A stretch of 64,000 nucleotides of DNA. Origin: Bacillota bacterium (GTDB lineage: Bacteria; Bacillota; Clostridia; Oscillospirales; Ruminococcaceae). The stretch's first letter is position 1. The number at the start of each line of letters is the position of its first letter. The position numbers were made by a program, and so were the translations under genes. The stretch is from positions 4,503 to 68,502 of the forward strand of contig JAEWLW010000044.1 in assembly GCA_023457355.1 (NCBI GenBank), written 5' to 3'. Positions 41,500 through 51,004 of this stretch are shown in pieces. Below the pieces are notes generated by a model, which made no database searches, was not told where the DNA came from, and saw only the letters and a program-made list of their open reading frames with translations.

Positions 41500-42579
41500 T
41501 CAGCGGCGCGTTGAATATTTACGGGTTACCGGGTTGAAGCGAGCACCACCGGAAAGCTCTGCGGCTTTAGCAGCCTCAGGGTCGGGTGCAACCAGTGGAA
41601 TATCCGAAATGACATAATTGCCCAGCACATGGGTGTGGAAGCGGAATCCGCCATCGGCCTGATCATATTCCGCCATCGCGATTTCTACTGGCATACCGTC
41701 GATCAGCTCATAGATATACCCGCCGGTTTCGGTTTCATAGAAGAACTCGCCGGTACGGTTAAACTGCACATGGTTAAAGCCGAAGAAAAGCATATTTGCG
41801 TTGGGGTTTGCTGCTTCAACCGCACTGTTGGACATGGTGTCAAACAACAATAGCACCTTACCCTGACCCGATACATCTACAGTAAAGGACCCTTCGTTGG
41901 ATTCGCTGCCAAAAGTAAGTTCCACCTCATCGTCATAATCAAATTTAAGCAGGTATGGGTCCCCGGGACAAATAAACTGCTGGTCATGGTCAATGACATA
42001 TAGCCCCAATGTGTCCCCATAGGATTGCATATAATCATAGTAGTAACTCGCGGTAAACTGCACCGGAATCTCGGCGTCTTTGATCCGGTATGCCTGTTCA
42101 CCCTTGCGCTTATTGAGCGTAATGGTGCCGATAACATCCGCATCGGTGACCGCAGTGCTATCCTTAAGCTTGATAATCAGTGCCGGGAAGTAGACCGGCT
42201 CACTGCTAAATCTGCCCTTTTTCAGGACGGCCACCTCAACCGACTCTACAAGATCACCACCCTGCTCCCACTCGGTCTTGATCTTGAAATTGCGAATCAT
42301 GTCCAGCGAGAAATTCTCCCAGCTGCCCCCGGCGTGTGCCAGTTCAAAATAGACGCTGGAGCCATATTCCGCCGGTTTTGAATGCACAAGATAATCCCCC
42401 AGTCCATCCACGCTTTCTTTAGGTCGGCACATATATTCGGGCACGCCGTCCATGTCTTGTTCGGCTGCACCGAGAATGCCTCCAGTGGAAAAGAAGTCCG
42501 CAACCGGTGCGGCTAAGGAAGCCGACGCCATCGCAACCATCATTGCCGACGCCAGAACTGCGCTGAGTACTTTTTTCAT
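41500..42579 (-). CDS. Secreted protein of unknown function
   Basis: This 359-residue protein has a clear signal peptide, MKKVLSAVLASAMMVAMASA with a likely cleavage after SLAA. The mature part is rich in beta-type segments and acidic residues (DYDDEVELTFGSESNEGSF, GQGKVLLLFDTMSNSA, GGFRFHTHVLGNYVISDIPL). No cell-wall anchor is visible; the tail ends FNPVTRKYSTRR. No family is recognised. It is monocistronic between its own leader and a terminator. It lies between the pxp operon and the two-component regulator gene, so it may belong to the same regulon. Confidence 0.75.
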   Translation of the reverse strand: MKKVLSAVLASAMMVAMASASLAAPVADFFSTGGILGAAEQDMDGVPEYMCRPKESVDGLGDYLVHSKPAEYGSSVYFELAHAGGSWENFSLDMIRNFKIKTEWEQGGDLVESVEVAVLKKGRFSSEPVYFPALIIKLKDSTAVTDADVIGTITLNKRKGEQAYRIKDAEIPVQFTASYYYDYMQSYGDTLGLYVIDHDQQFICPGDPYLLKFDYDDEVELTFGSESNEGSFTVDVSGQGKVLLLFDTMSNSAVEAANPNANMLFFGFNHVQFNRTGEFFYETETGGYIYELIDGMPVEIAMAEYDQADGGFRFHTHVLGNYVISDIPLVAPDPEAAKAAELSGGARFNPVTRKYSTRR

Positions 42580-42730
42580 AGAATACCCTCCAAGCTGTTA
42601 AACTTCTTTATTTGTCTGTTCTGGTAATTTATATAAAAAATAGCATATAATTTACATTTCGGCAATGGAATATTCGCACATTTAACGAGCCACCGTTTTT
42701 GATAATAACATCTGGGTTAACGTGTTTTTC

Positions 42731-44098
42731 TTACTGCTCCAGTTTCCGGCGCAGCGTAAAACGGGTAATGCCCAGCAGCTCCGCCGCCTTTGAGTAATTG
42801 TTGCCGCTTATTTCAAGCGCCCTTGCAATGCAATCCCTTTCAATGCGTTCCAGGAGCTTGGGCAGACTAATTCCTTCCTCGCCAAAATCCGGCGCGCTTG
42901 TGGCGGCATTCCGGCTTGCATCGTCGCCGACAGGCTTTTTTGACGGGAAAGGCGCTTCCAAAAAGACGGCCCTGTCCAGAACGTCGCCCTCGCAAAACAG
43001 CGCGCAGCGCTCCAGCACGTTGCGCAGTTCGCGCACGTTTCCCTTCCAGGAATATGCGGTCAGCTCTCTTGCAAACTGCGGCTCCAGACCCCGAATGCTT
43101 TTTCCGAACTTACGATTAAAATGCACCAGAAAATAATGGCAGAGCGGCAAAATATCCTCGGGGCGCTCACGCAGCGGCGGTATGGCAATCTGCATCACGT
43201 TTAAACGGTAAAATAAATCCTCCCGAAACTCCTTGCGCGCAATCGCCTGACGCAGATCACGGTTCGTGGCGGCGATAACCCGAACGTTGACCTCAATATC
43301 ATGGAGCCCGCCGACTCGCTTGAAGCGCCGGTCCTCCAAAAAGGTCAACAGCTTCGACTGCATGGATAACGGCAATTCGCCGATTTCATCCAAAAACACC
43401 GTTCCGCCGTTGGCAAGCTCCAACAGCCCTTTTTTAGTCTTGGCGGCACCGGTAAAAGCACCCCGCTCATAGCCAAAAAGCTCGCTTTCCAATAAATTAT
43501 CCGGTATGGCGCCGCAGTTTATCTTCACCATGGCAAGCTGGCGGCGCTCGCTGTTGTGGTGGATCAAATTGGCCACCACCTCTTTACCGGTGCCGGTCTC
43601 GCCGCGTATCAGCACATCGACCTGGTCACTGTTGGCCACCACGCCGATCTGGCGGCGGATGTTCTGGATGGCGGGGCTTTCACCCACCAGTGCATGCTTG
43701 GGGGTGGAGATGAGATTAAGATTGCGCTTTGTTTTAAGCTGATCCATACAGCGGTTGATCATCAATTCAATGGCGTCGAGGTCGAACGGCTTGAGGATAT
43801 AATCGTATGCCCCGCGTTTAACCGCCTCCACCGCCTGAGATACCGAACCGTAAGCCGTCATCAGCACAATCTGGATGTCGTCGTCAATTTTTTTAATGGA
43901 CCCAATATAATCGATGCCCTGCTGTTGCCCCAAGCGGTTATCCAGCAGGACAAAATCCGGCGCAAACCGCTCGATGAGCAGCAGCCCGCTCTCGATGTTT
44001 TCAGCAGTCTCCACCTGATGCCCCAGGTCGCTTAAGCCCTCCCGCAGGGAAAGGCGAATCAGATACTCATCGTCGATAATCAAAATTTTATAGGTCAT
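42731..44098 (-). CDS. Sigma-54-dependent response regulator, NtrC family
   Basis: The protein has 455 residues. The receiver domain has acidic pocket D9-D10 and phospho-acceptor D53 (VLLDNRL). The AAA+ domain has Walker A GETGTGK at 166-172, GAFTGA at 213-218 for sigma-54 contact and Walker B VFLDE at 234-238. A C-terminal Fis-type helix-turn-helix reads NNYSKAAELLGITRFTLRRK. It should activate -24/-12 promoters such as the one before pxpA. ATG 44098 overlaps the symporter stop by one base (TGATG). It ends the kinase-symporter-regulator operon. Confidence 0.95.
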   Translation of the reverse strand: MTYKILIIDDEYLIRLSLREGLSDLGHQVETAENIESGLLLIERFAPDFVLLDNRLGQQQGIDYIGSIKKIDDDIQIVLMTAYGSVSQAVEAVKRGAYDYILKPFDLDAIELMINRCMDQLKTKRNLNLISTPKHALVGESPAIQNIRRQIGVVANSDQVDVLIRGETGTGKEVVANLIHHNSERRQLAMVKINCGAIPDNLLESELFGYERGAFTGAAKTKKGLLELANGGTVFLDEIGELPLSMQSKLLTFLEDRRFKRVGGLHDIEVNVRVIAATNRDLRQAIARKEFREDLFYRLNVMQIAIPPLRERPEDILPLCHYFLVHFNRKFGKSIRGLEPQFARELTAYSWKGNVRELRNVLERCALFCEGDVLDRAVFLEAPFPSKKPVGDDASRNAATSAPDFGEEGISLPKLLERIERDCIARALEISGNNYSKAAELLGITRFTLRRKLEQ

Positions 44099-45585
44099 CA
44101 AGGCTCCTCCTGAATTTTAGACCGGGGACGGTGCTCTTGGTAATCATAGGTCAGATGCGATACCGTCAAAAAGCTTAAAGTGGCCACCACTGTGCCCGGA
44201 AAGGCCGGATGGAACGCGAAAACACCCGCCAGGTACGGTGGATAAAACAGCCCCAGACACAAAAGGCCCGAGATCAGGCCGGCCCAAACGCCCTGGCGCG
44301 TCGTGCGCGGATAGAGCAGCGAGCCATAAAGCGTCGGGAACATCGTGACGCCAAACACCCCCCACAAATCGCCGCCATAAGTCAGCAGGCTGGCCGGCGG
44401 ATGGATGGACAGCAACAGCGAAACGGTTCCCCCAATAAAAATGCTCACGCGGGAAAGCGACAGCAGCGCCGACTCCCCCAAGGGCTTTCTGCGCAGCGTG
44501 CCGACAATATCGTAGCTGAAGGAAGAAGCGATTAGCAGCAGCTCTGAATTGGCGGTTGAAATGCAGGCCCCAATGATGCTGAACAGGAAAAAACCGCTCC
44601 ATGGCCCATAAAGGAGGTTGTTGATCACATGCACAAAAATGCCGTCGGTCTCGGTTACCGCGCCAATACTCGGGAACATCACCCGCATCCCCAGACCGAT
44701 TTGCAGCAGTGCAAAGTACAGCAGCGCCAGATAAACCATCGAGCACAGCACCGTTCTTTTGGCCGTCTTCTGGTCCTTGGCCGATATCATGCGGATGGCA
44801 TATTGCGGGTTGGCGGCAAGGCCCAGCCCCCAGCCGAAAAACATCGTCGCGCTCATCAGCGGCGCAAACTTGCCCTTGCCAAACAGCCGCAGCAGGTCTC
44901 CCCTGTCGGTGGCATAAGGCATGGCGGGGTAGGCATACCCGCTGATTTGAGCGGCTTTTTGATGAATGGCCACAATGCCCCCCGCCCGCGGCACAATCAC
45001 CATAAAAACCATGACCAGCCCCACCGACAGAGCGATGAGGTTAAAGGCATCTGTTTTAGCCACGGTATGGTAGCCCCCAAAGGTGGAATAAAGAATGAAC
45101 AGATAAATTAACAGAATCGCAAACACATAGGGGATGTTAAAAAGCGTAGATGCCACCAGCCCAAAGCCGCGTATTTGAATAACGAGATAAAAAACATAGA
45201 CGACAATCATAATCACCGCAAATAAAACCTGAAGTGTTTTAGAGCCAAAACGCTTGCGGAAAAATTCCGGTATGGTGAGAATGTCGTTTTGGTAAAGCCG
45301 GTCGCTGATGAACGCCAGCAACACCGCACCGGCAAACCACGGGACAACCGAATAAATCAGCGCGGCGTAACCGCTTTCAAACACACCGCCGGTAAAACCG
45401 AGAATGGTGGCGGCTGAGACCCATGTGCCGCAAAAGGTGAGGACACATCGGCTGAGGTTCAACTCACGCCCACCCAAATAAAACTGTTCCTTAGTGTTGC
45501 CCTTCCTGAAGCTGTTTTTGCCAATCGCCAGCAAAATGGCGGAGTAAATGCAAAAGTAGATCAGATAAATAATCGTCTTGTTCAT
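44098..45585 (-). CDS. Na+/solute symporter, SSS (SLC5) family
   Basis: This 495-residue transporter has about 13 membrane helices. Family segments are FYLGGRELNLSRCVLTFCGT, VSAATILGFTGGVFESGYAA near the sodium site, and FGWGLGLAANPQYAIRMISA in the middle. Related proteins carry amino acids, carboxylates or proline. It overlaps the kinase stop by four bases (ATGA) and the regulator start by one. Such tight linkage suggests it brings in, or helps sense, the inducer of the two-component system. Confidence 0.92.
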   Translation of the reverse strand: MNKTIIYLIYFCIYSAILLAIGKNSFRKGNTKEQFYLGGRELNLSRCVLTFCGTWVSAATILGFTGGVFESGYAALIYSVVPWFAGAVLLAFISDRLYQNDILTIPEFFRKRFGSKTLQVLFAVIMIVVYVFYLVIQIRGFGLVASTLFNIPYVFAILLIYLFILYSTFGGYHTVAKTDAFNLIALSVGLVMVFMVIVPRAGGIVAIHQKAAQISGYAYPAMPYATDRGDLLRLFGKGKFAPLMSATMFFGWGLGLAANPQYAIRMISAKDQKTAKRTVLCSMVYLALLYFALLQIGLGMRVMFPSIGAVTETDGIFVHVINNLLYGPWSGFFLFSIIGACISTANSELLLIASSFSYDIVGTLRRKPLGESALLSLSRVSIFIGGTVSLLLSIHPPASLLTYGGDLWGVFGVTMFPTLYGSLLYPRTTRQGVWAGLISGLLCLGLFYPPYLAGVFAFHPAFPGTVVATLSFLTVSHLTYDYQEHRPRSKIQEEP

Positions 45586-47258
45586 CCTGCCGCCTCCTGC
45601 ATTTCAAAGGTGATGGTAATCACCGTTCCCTTGCCCCATGTGCTTTCAATGTCAAAACTGCCGCCGTTCTGCCGGAGCAGCCGCCGCACGATGGAAAGGC
45701 CCAGACCGCGCCCCTCCGTCTCATTCACCCGGCCCGAAGACAAAACGCTTTTGAGCGCCTGTTGGGTCATGCCCTCGCCGTTATCCGCCACACTGAGCAC
45801 CACGCCGTTCTCAAGGCGCCGGGCCGATATGGTGACATCGCCGCCATCCCCCACAGCCCTGAAGCTGTTGTTGATCAGGTTGATCAGCACCTGCTTAATC
45901 TGGCCCTCGTCCGCGTAAAGCATCAGGTCGGGTTCAACCGAAAAGCACAGCTTAATGCGGCTGTTTTCAGCCACTTTGGTATAAAGCAGCGCAATTTCGT
46001 CGAAGAGCTTCCCCACCGGAAACAGCACCTTGTGGCCGGTGCGCTCCCGCGCCAGATTGAGCAGATTTTCAATCAGCAGGTTGATGCGGTCAACCTCCCC
46101 GACCATACCGGCGCAAAGCGCACGTTCGTTCTCGCCCTCCAGCCGCTTTGAAATCACCTGAATGCCGGCGCGCACGCCCGCAAGCGGATTGCGTATCTCA
46201 TGCGCAAGGTCGGCCGCGACCTTGCCGGTAAAGGCCAGCTTCTCGCTCTCGCTGAACTTTTCTTCCATCATCTTTTTGTAGGTGATGTCATCGATGGTGC
46301 AAAGCGCCCCCCACACAAAGCCGTTGGCGTCGGTCAGGCGCCAAATTCCGATTTCAAGATCAAAAAATCGGCCGCTCGGCTCCTGCGCGCGAACGGGGTC
46401 CAGCACCGGGCGGTTGCTCGCGATCAGCCTGCGCAGCGTTTCCAACAGCGGTTCGCTGCCACAGCTCAGCCCGTCGGCCGCGAGCATGGCGGCTGCCTTG
46501 GAGTTGATGCAAAGCTGTTCGCCCTGCGCATTGTAGGCAACAATGCCCAGCGGCAGGTTTTCGACAATGGCTTCGTTGAGTGTTTTGACACGTACAATTT
46601 CGTCGGTATAGCGCCAGATATCCAGCAGCATACTTTCAAACGAGGTTGCCAACCGCCCAATTTCGTCGCGGCGCTGGCGATAATCGTCGGCGAGTTGCTG
46701 CCCCGCCGTCAGGCCGGGGGCGCGGCTGATGCGCTCACACGCTTCGCTTAACCGGCGTATGGGGTCGGAAATATTATAGGCGATAAAAATGCCGGCCTGC
46801 ACCGTAATGATGAGCAACGCGATAGCGGCGATAATCATATACCGCTGGTTTTCAATCAGGTCGTCATAAAATTCGGCGCGGTCCAGAATATAGCACAGCG
46901 TCCAGTGATAGCGGTTATTCGCGCGGGAGAGCAAAACCCATTCCTCCCGCATCTGCGAACGGTCGCTTCCCTCCAAGAGCGGCACGCCGTTCTCATCGTA
47001 AATAAAAAAGCCCTTATCCGCGCGGGCCGCGCAGGTGCGCAAAATCGACTCGCGGCTGGAAGCGATACCATAGTGCTCAATCTCGCTGGTGACGCTTTCA
47101 AGCAGCAGGCGCGCGTTGAGATATTCCCTTTCGAACTGTGCGCGATAGCCGTTATAAAATAAAATACCGCCAAAGGTGCCGGTGAACAAAAAGCTGATGA
47201 TTAAAAATGGAATCAGAATTTTGTTCTCAATGTCAAGCTTGAATTTCAGGTTTTTCAT
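45582..47258 (-). CDS. Membrane sensor histidine kinase with HAMP and PAS domains
   Basis: This 558-residue kinase has membrane segments at about 14-36 and 140-161 flanking an extracytoplasmic sensor of about 100 residues. A HAMP linker (DPIRRLSEACERI) follows, then a PAS domain near 225-330, the phospho-acceptor His353 in DLAHEIRNPLAG, an N box LINNSFRAV and G boxes VADNGEGM and GRGLGLSIV. It resembles the NtrB/AtoS group that pairs with sigma-54 regulators. GAGGAG precedes the start. It is first in a three-gene overlapping operon. Confidence 0.95.
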   Translation of the reverse strand: MKNLKFKLDIENKILIPFLIISFLFTGTFGGILFYNGYRAQFEREYLNARLLLESVTSEIEHYGIASSRESILRTCAARADKGFFIYDENGVPLLEGSDRSQMREEWVLLSRANNRYHWTLCYILDRAEFYDDLIENQRYMIIAAIALLIITVQAGIFIAYNISDPIRRLSEACERISRAPGLTAGQQLADDYRQRRDEIGRLATSFESMLLDIWRYTDEIVRVKTLNEAIVENLPLGIVAYNAQGEQLCINSKAAAMLAADGLSCGSEPLLETLRRLIASNRPVLDPVRAQEPSGRFFDLEIGIWRLTDANGFVWGALCTIDDITYKKMMEEKFSESEKLAFTGKVAADLAHEIRNPLAGVRAGIQVISKRLEGENERALCAGMVGEVDRINLLIENLLNLARERTGHKVLFPVGKLFDEIALLYTKVAENSRIKLCFSVEPDLMLYADEGQIKQVLINLINNSFRAVGDGGDVTISARRLENGVVLSVADNGEGMTQQALKSVLSSGRVNETEGRGLGLSIVRRLLRQNGGSFDIESTWGKGTVITITFEMQEAAG

Positions 47259-47312
47259 CGGTGTTCTTCTCCTCAGGCCAGGGCTGGTCCGCTGCCCATT
47301 CCCGCCGCAGCT

Positions 47313-48404
47313 TTAATATGTTCCGACGGCCGCCCCACCATATCCGACAAACGTGAGCAGCAGGGCGATAAGCTGCGGGAACACCGCCATGACGCCGATT
47401 AAACGGCATATCTGAATGACGACCAGATCGGGGCTGTCCACGCCAAGGTCCGCTGAAATAAGTGCCATTTCAGTCGCGCCCGCCGGCGATACGCACAGCA
47501 TCGCTTCCAGCCGCGGAATCTTAAAGAAACGGTTCAACAGGAAGCCCATCAGCACACAGTTTACCAAATAGCCAATAACCAGCACCAGCGCAGGGAGAAC
47601 CAGGTAACGGATCTCAACCACATCGCCATAGGTCATCTGGCTGCCGATGCAGCAACCGGAAAGCACCTGTGCCACCCTGCGGCACCACAGCGGCTGATAA
47701 GCGTCGCTGTAAACCATTTTCAGCGCCACCGTCACCAACATCGAAAAAATCAGCGCCCCCGCCGGAACACCAAGCCGCTTTCCCAAAAACCCGCCCGCCG
47801 TCGCGGCTGCAAGCGTCACCGTCAACGCCGCCCCTGCATGCGCCGGCTTGGCAGCAACCTGCGGCTGTACGGCCTTCTGTGGCTGGGGGGCATCGCTGTT
47901 TTGGCGTTTATTCGCCGTGCGGTCGACCGCGACAATCAACAGCGGCAGCGTCCCGAGGCCAAACACCAGGCGCACAAACTGCAAAACCGCCACCTTGGCC
48001 GCGTCGGCCCCCATGTCCATCGCAATGAGGGGGGTATCGCTGATGCCGCCCGGCATTGCACACAGCAGCGAAGTTAAAAGATCCAGCGGCGACAGCAGGC
48101 TGATCAACAGTCCCGAAATAACGTTCAATATAAAAAATCCGGTCATCAGCATCAGGTAGGGGCCGATGATGCGGGGCAGATGCAGGATATCGCTTTTGTT
48201 GATGGTTGAACCGATATAGGCGCCGGTTATAATCTGCGCTGCAACCTTTGCAGACAGGGGCATCAGCGCATAAGATGTGACCACACTCAGCGCCGATACC
48301 GCAAAAATAGCACCCACAAGCACGCCTGCGGGTACTCTTAGTCTAAAAAAAATATATCCGCCCAGCGTGCCAACTAAAAGCGTCGTCAACAGTCTGATAG
48401 CCAA
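47313..48404 (-). CDS. AbrB-family (PF05145-type) membrane protein
   Basis: This 363-residue membrane protein has two similar halves of about five helices each. The pattern is LLVGTLGGYIFFRLRVPAG, TGAYIGSTINKSDIL, AMPGGISDTPLIAMDMGAD and, in the second half, VSPAGATEMALISADLGVDS. That matches the AbrB membrane family once annotated as ammonia monooxygenase regulators and probably transporters. The TTG start at 48404 follows GGGGG. It lies 54 nt upstream of the kinase gene and might be co-transcribed with it. Confidence 0.87.
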   Translation of the reverse strand: MAIRLLTTLLVGTLGGYIFFRLRVPAGVLVGAIFAVSALSVVTSYALMPLSAKVAAQIITGAYIGSTINKSDILHLPRIIGPYLMLMTGFFILNVISGLLISLLSPLDLLTSLLCAMPGGISDTPLIAMDMGADAAKVAVLQFVRLVFGLGTLPLLIVAVDRTANKRQNSDAPQPQKAVQPQVAAKPAHAGAALTVTLAAATAGGFLGKRLGVPAGALIFSMLVTVALKMVYSDAYQPLWCRRVAQVLSGCCIGSQMTYGDVVEIRYLVLPALVLVIGYLVNCVLMGFLLNRFFKIPRLEAMLCVSPAGATEMALISADLGVDSPDLVVIQICRLIGVMAVFPQLIALLLTFVGYGGAAVGTY

Positions 48405-48486
48405 AGCGAACCAGCCCCCGATGCATATAACAAATTACAATTCTTATATTAATCTATATTTGTTCAATATGCAACGGATGTTCCGA

Positions 48487-49311
48487 CTATTTCCCGCGTT
48501 TTAACGCGATGCCGAGCAATGTAAACAGAATAAAGACCACCAGGTTGGTCAGCACAACGCTGGCACCGGCCGGTGTATTGAATACAAAAGAGACAATGAT
48601 GCCGGTGCAGAAGCTGAACACCGAAACAGCAGCCGCGCAGATGACCACGCCTTTAAAGCTGAAAAACAGCCGCATGGCCGAAAGCGCCGGAAATATCACC
48701 AGGCTGGAGATGAGCAGTGCCCCCATCATGCGCATGCCCACCACCACCGTCACGGCGGTGAGCATGGCCAGCAGCGTATTATAGGCACCCACGTAAACGC
48801 CGGTAGCGCGCCCGAAGGCTTCGTCAAAAGTGACGGCAAAAATGCGATGATAACACAGGACATAAAGCGTCAGCACCACAGCCGACAGCGCGGCGGCAAA
48901 AATAACGTCGCTTTTGCTCATTGCCAGCACACTGCCAAAAAGGTAGCCGTGAATATCGGCGTTGATACCCGAAGAGAGTGAAGCCGCCATAACGCCAACC
49001 GCCAGTGCCGAAGAAGAAATCATCGCAATAGCGGCATCCCCGCGCATGGAGCCTTCCGCACCGATGCGCAGCAGCAAAAAAGCCGACAGCATCACAACCG
49101 GCACCGCCACAGCCAACGGCGCAACATTGAGCGCCATTGCAATCGCCACCGCGCCGAATCCGACATGTGACAGCCCGTCGCCAATCATCGAGTAACGCTT
49201 GAGCACAAGGCTGACCCCCAGCAGCGCCAGGCATAAAGACACCAAAATGCCCACCATTATTGCGCGCGCCATAAAGCCGTAAGAAAACATGGTTCGTATC
49301 AGGTTAAGCAT
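48487..49311 (-). CDS. znuB: Metal ABC transporter permease, ZnuB-like
   Basis: This ABC-3 family permease has 274 residues and about eight membrane helices. It contains LLGVSLVLKRYSMIGDGLSHVG near the N-terminus and a central DEAFGRATGVYVGAYN loop. A later MRMMGALLISSLVIFPALSA segment is conserved in zinc/manganese permeases. GGAGGG precedes ATG 49311; an earlier ATG lacks spacing. It lies 69 nt after the ATPase gene. No substrate-binding protein gene is present next to it. Confidence 0.92.
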   Translation of the reverse strand: MLNLIRTMFSYGFMARAIMVGILVSLCLALLGVSLVLKRYSMIGDGLSHVGFGAVAIAMALNVAPLAVAVPVVMLSAFLLLRIGAEGSMRGDAAIAMISSSALAVGVMAASLSSGINADIHGYLFGSVLAMSKSDVIFAAALSAVVLTLYVLCYHRIFAVTFDEAFGRATGVYVGAYNTLLAMLTAVTVVVGMRMMGALLISSLVIFPALSAMRLFFSFKGVVICAAAVSVFSFCTGIIVSFVFNTPAGASVVLTNLVVFILFTLLGIALKRGK

Positions 49312-49380
49312 TTGAGTCCCTCCAGAAAGCATCCGTAACGTATCACAAAACGGTCTTTATCCAAGCCGCGGCAAAGCATG

Positions 49381-50085
49381 TCAGGCATCGGCTTTGCCTC
49401 CAAGAAGGCGGCGTGCCGCATCGCTCTTATAATAGTCCTGCGCCGGGCCAAAAAAGGCGCAGCCGTTATCCATATGCAATATTTTACCCGCCCGGCGCGC
49501 CGCCTGCAGGTCGTGCAATACCATTAAAATGGTCACGCCGTGACGACGGTTGAGGTGATCAATGATGGAATAGAGTTCGGTGGCGGCGGCAGGGTCCAGC
49601 GCCGCGGCAGGCTCATCAAGCAGCAGCAGCCTGTCGGTGGCGCAAAGTGCGCGCGCCAGCAGAACACGCTGGCGCTGCCCACCCGAAAGCGCCCTGAACG
49701 ACCGCTTTTTGAGATCTGACGCGCCAAGCTGCGAAAGCGCTTTTTCAGCGCGGGCCTTTTCAGCCGCCGAATAGAACGGGCTGTGCCCGCTCGCCCCAAG
49801 GCAGCCGGAGAGCACCACTTCCCACACCGAGGCAGGGAAGTCGCGCTGCGCCATCGATTGCTGCGGCAGATAGCCGATTTCACGCGGGGTAACATCGTTC
49901 ATGATAATTTCGCCCGAACGCGGCTGTTGCAGCCCCAAAAGCGCTTTGACCAGCGTTGATTTGCCCGAGCCGTTCTCACCCACGATGCAGATATAGTCCC
50001 CCGCCTCAACCGAAAACGAAAGATCCCTGACGGCAATCTGCGCGCCGTAGGTCATGGTCAGATTTCTGCATTCTATCATCGGCAC
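49381..50085 (-). CDS. znuC: Metal ABC transporter ATPase, ZnuC-like
   Basis: This 234-residue ATPase has Walker A GENGSGKST, Q-loop YLPQQ, the signature LSGGQRQRVLLARAL, Walker B LLLLDEPAAALDP and the H-loop VLHDLQAA. The short length and YLPQQSMAQRDFPASVWEVV are typical of zinc/manganese systems. The start is GTG 50085 or ATG 50079. It begins 8 nt after the Fur-family gene in the same operon. Confidence 0.92.
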   Translation of the reverse strand: MPMIECRNLTMTYGAQIAVRDLSFSVEAGDYICIVGENGSGKSTLVKALLGLQQPRSGEIIMNDVTPREIGYLPQQSMAQRDFPASVWEVVLSGCLGASGHSPFYSAAEKARAEKALSQLGASDLKKRSFRALSGGQRQRVLLARALCATDRLLLLDEPAAALDPAAATELYSIIDHLNRRHGVTILMVLHDLQAARRAGKILHMDNGCAFFGPAQDYYKSDAARRLLGGKADA

Positions 50086-50092
50086 GGCTTAT

Positions 50093-50551
50093 TCATCCCC
50101 TTGTGTTATGGTTTTGCTGATTTTCATGTTGGTTCTTCTGCTGCGCCCGGCGCTTATCGGCACACTGCGCACAGCAGCCCACCAGCACAATCTGTGCGGC
50201 GTCCAGCTCAAAACCGTGTTCTTTATAAACGTGTTCGGGCAGCTTGTCGATATACGCACATTCCAGGTGGGTTAGTGCACCGCAATAAGCGCATTTCAGG
50301 TGGTAATGCTGCGGTTGCGGCCCGGGCTGGTATTCGAAGCAGGCGCTCTTCCCTTCGCCAAACTGGTATTTTTTGACGCTGCCCTGCTCAATCAACCGCT
50401 CAAGGCAGCGATAAACCGTCGCCTTGCCGACCGGCCTGCCATAACGCTCTAAAAGCGTCGCAATTTCCTCGGCGGTAAAATGCTCGCCGCTGTGTGCCTT
50501 GAGCACCTCTAAAATCACAGCGCGCTGCCGCGTTTTATAGCCCTCTGCCAT
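50093..50551 (-). CDS. Fur-family metalloregulator, probably Zur
   Basis: This 152-residue regulator has a winged helix (TAEEIATLLERYGRPVGKAT, VYRCLERL) and the dimerisation domain with HYHLKCAYCG and the structural zinc cysteines C87/C90 and C127/C130. The tail is unusually His/Asn/Gln-rich (QQKNQHENQQNHNTRG). Being first in the operon with znuC-znuB makes zinc the likely ligand, though Fur or PerR cannot be excluded. GGGAGG precedes ATG 50551. Confidence 0.9.
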   Translation of the reverse strand: MAEGYKTRQRAVILEVLKAHSGEHFTAEEIATLLERYGRPVGKATVYRCLERLIEQGSVKKYQFGEGKSACFEYQPGPQPQHYHLKCAYCGALTHLECAYIDKLPEHVYKEHGFELDAAQIVLVGCCAQCADKRRAQQKNQHENQQNHNTRG

Positions 50552-50680
50552 TGCACAACCTCCCATCTGCAAACGCCTATTCTATAAATTTGAGTTTCGT
50601 TTTCATATTTTATTCCGCAAAAGCAAAAAAGTCAAGAAAAGACCGATTAAAACCCTGTTCGACGCACAAATTTCCATATT

Positions 50681-50716
50681 AAAAACGCAGGGGGCAATAT
50701 GCGCCCTGCGTTTTTT
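50681..50716 (-). terminator. Intrinsic terminator after the DUF2087 gene
   Basis: AAAAACGCAGGG pairs with CCCTGCGTTTTT around an 11-nt loop, ending 11 nt from the stop at 50727. Flanking A and T tracts make it bidirectional, so it may also separate the Zur gene. Confidence 0.85.
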
Positions 50717-50726
50717 CAAATAAGCT

Positions 50727-50999
50727 TCAGTTTTCATTGTGCCGCCAGTATTGAGAACCGTCCGCCTTGCGGCAAAGCAGGCCATAATCTATCAGCTCGC
50801 GCCGGAGTATAAAATAGTCGTTAAAAGTGTGCCACTGTGCGCACAGGGCATTGACCTCTTTCTCTGTATAAATGCGATTCACTTCAAATTTTTCAGCCAG
50901 ATATCCCAACACGGCCACACGCATCGCCTGTCTTTGCGGCAATTGAATAATCTTTCCCGAATCATCAAGGAATCTCTTGATACGTGCCTCCTCTATCAT
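50727..50999 (-). CDS. DUF2087 domain protein
   Basis: This 90-residue protein begins MIEEARIKRFLDDSGKIIQL and has AVLGYLAEKFEVNRIYTEKE, NALCAQWHTFNDYFILRREL and IDYGLLCRKADGSQYWR. That is the full DUF2087 domain, a winged-helix-like fold usually fused to or next to regulators. GGGGGTG precedes ATG 50999. It starts 5 nt after the GIY-YIG-like gene, as a co-transcribed pair. Confidence 0.88.
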   Translation of the reverse strand: MIEEARIKRFLDDSGKIIQLPQRQAMRVAVLGYLAEKFEVNRIYTEKEVNALCAQWHTFNDYFILRRELIDYGLLCRKADGSQYWRHNEN

Positions 51000-51004
51000 T
51001 AAAA

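Noticed and set aside
46200..46751. 183-codon plus-strand frame
   Set aside because: It is antisense to the histidine kinase, which has all its catalytic boxes.
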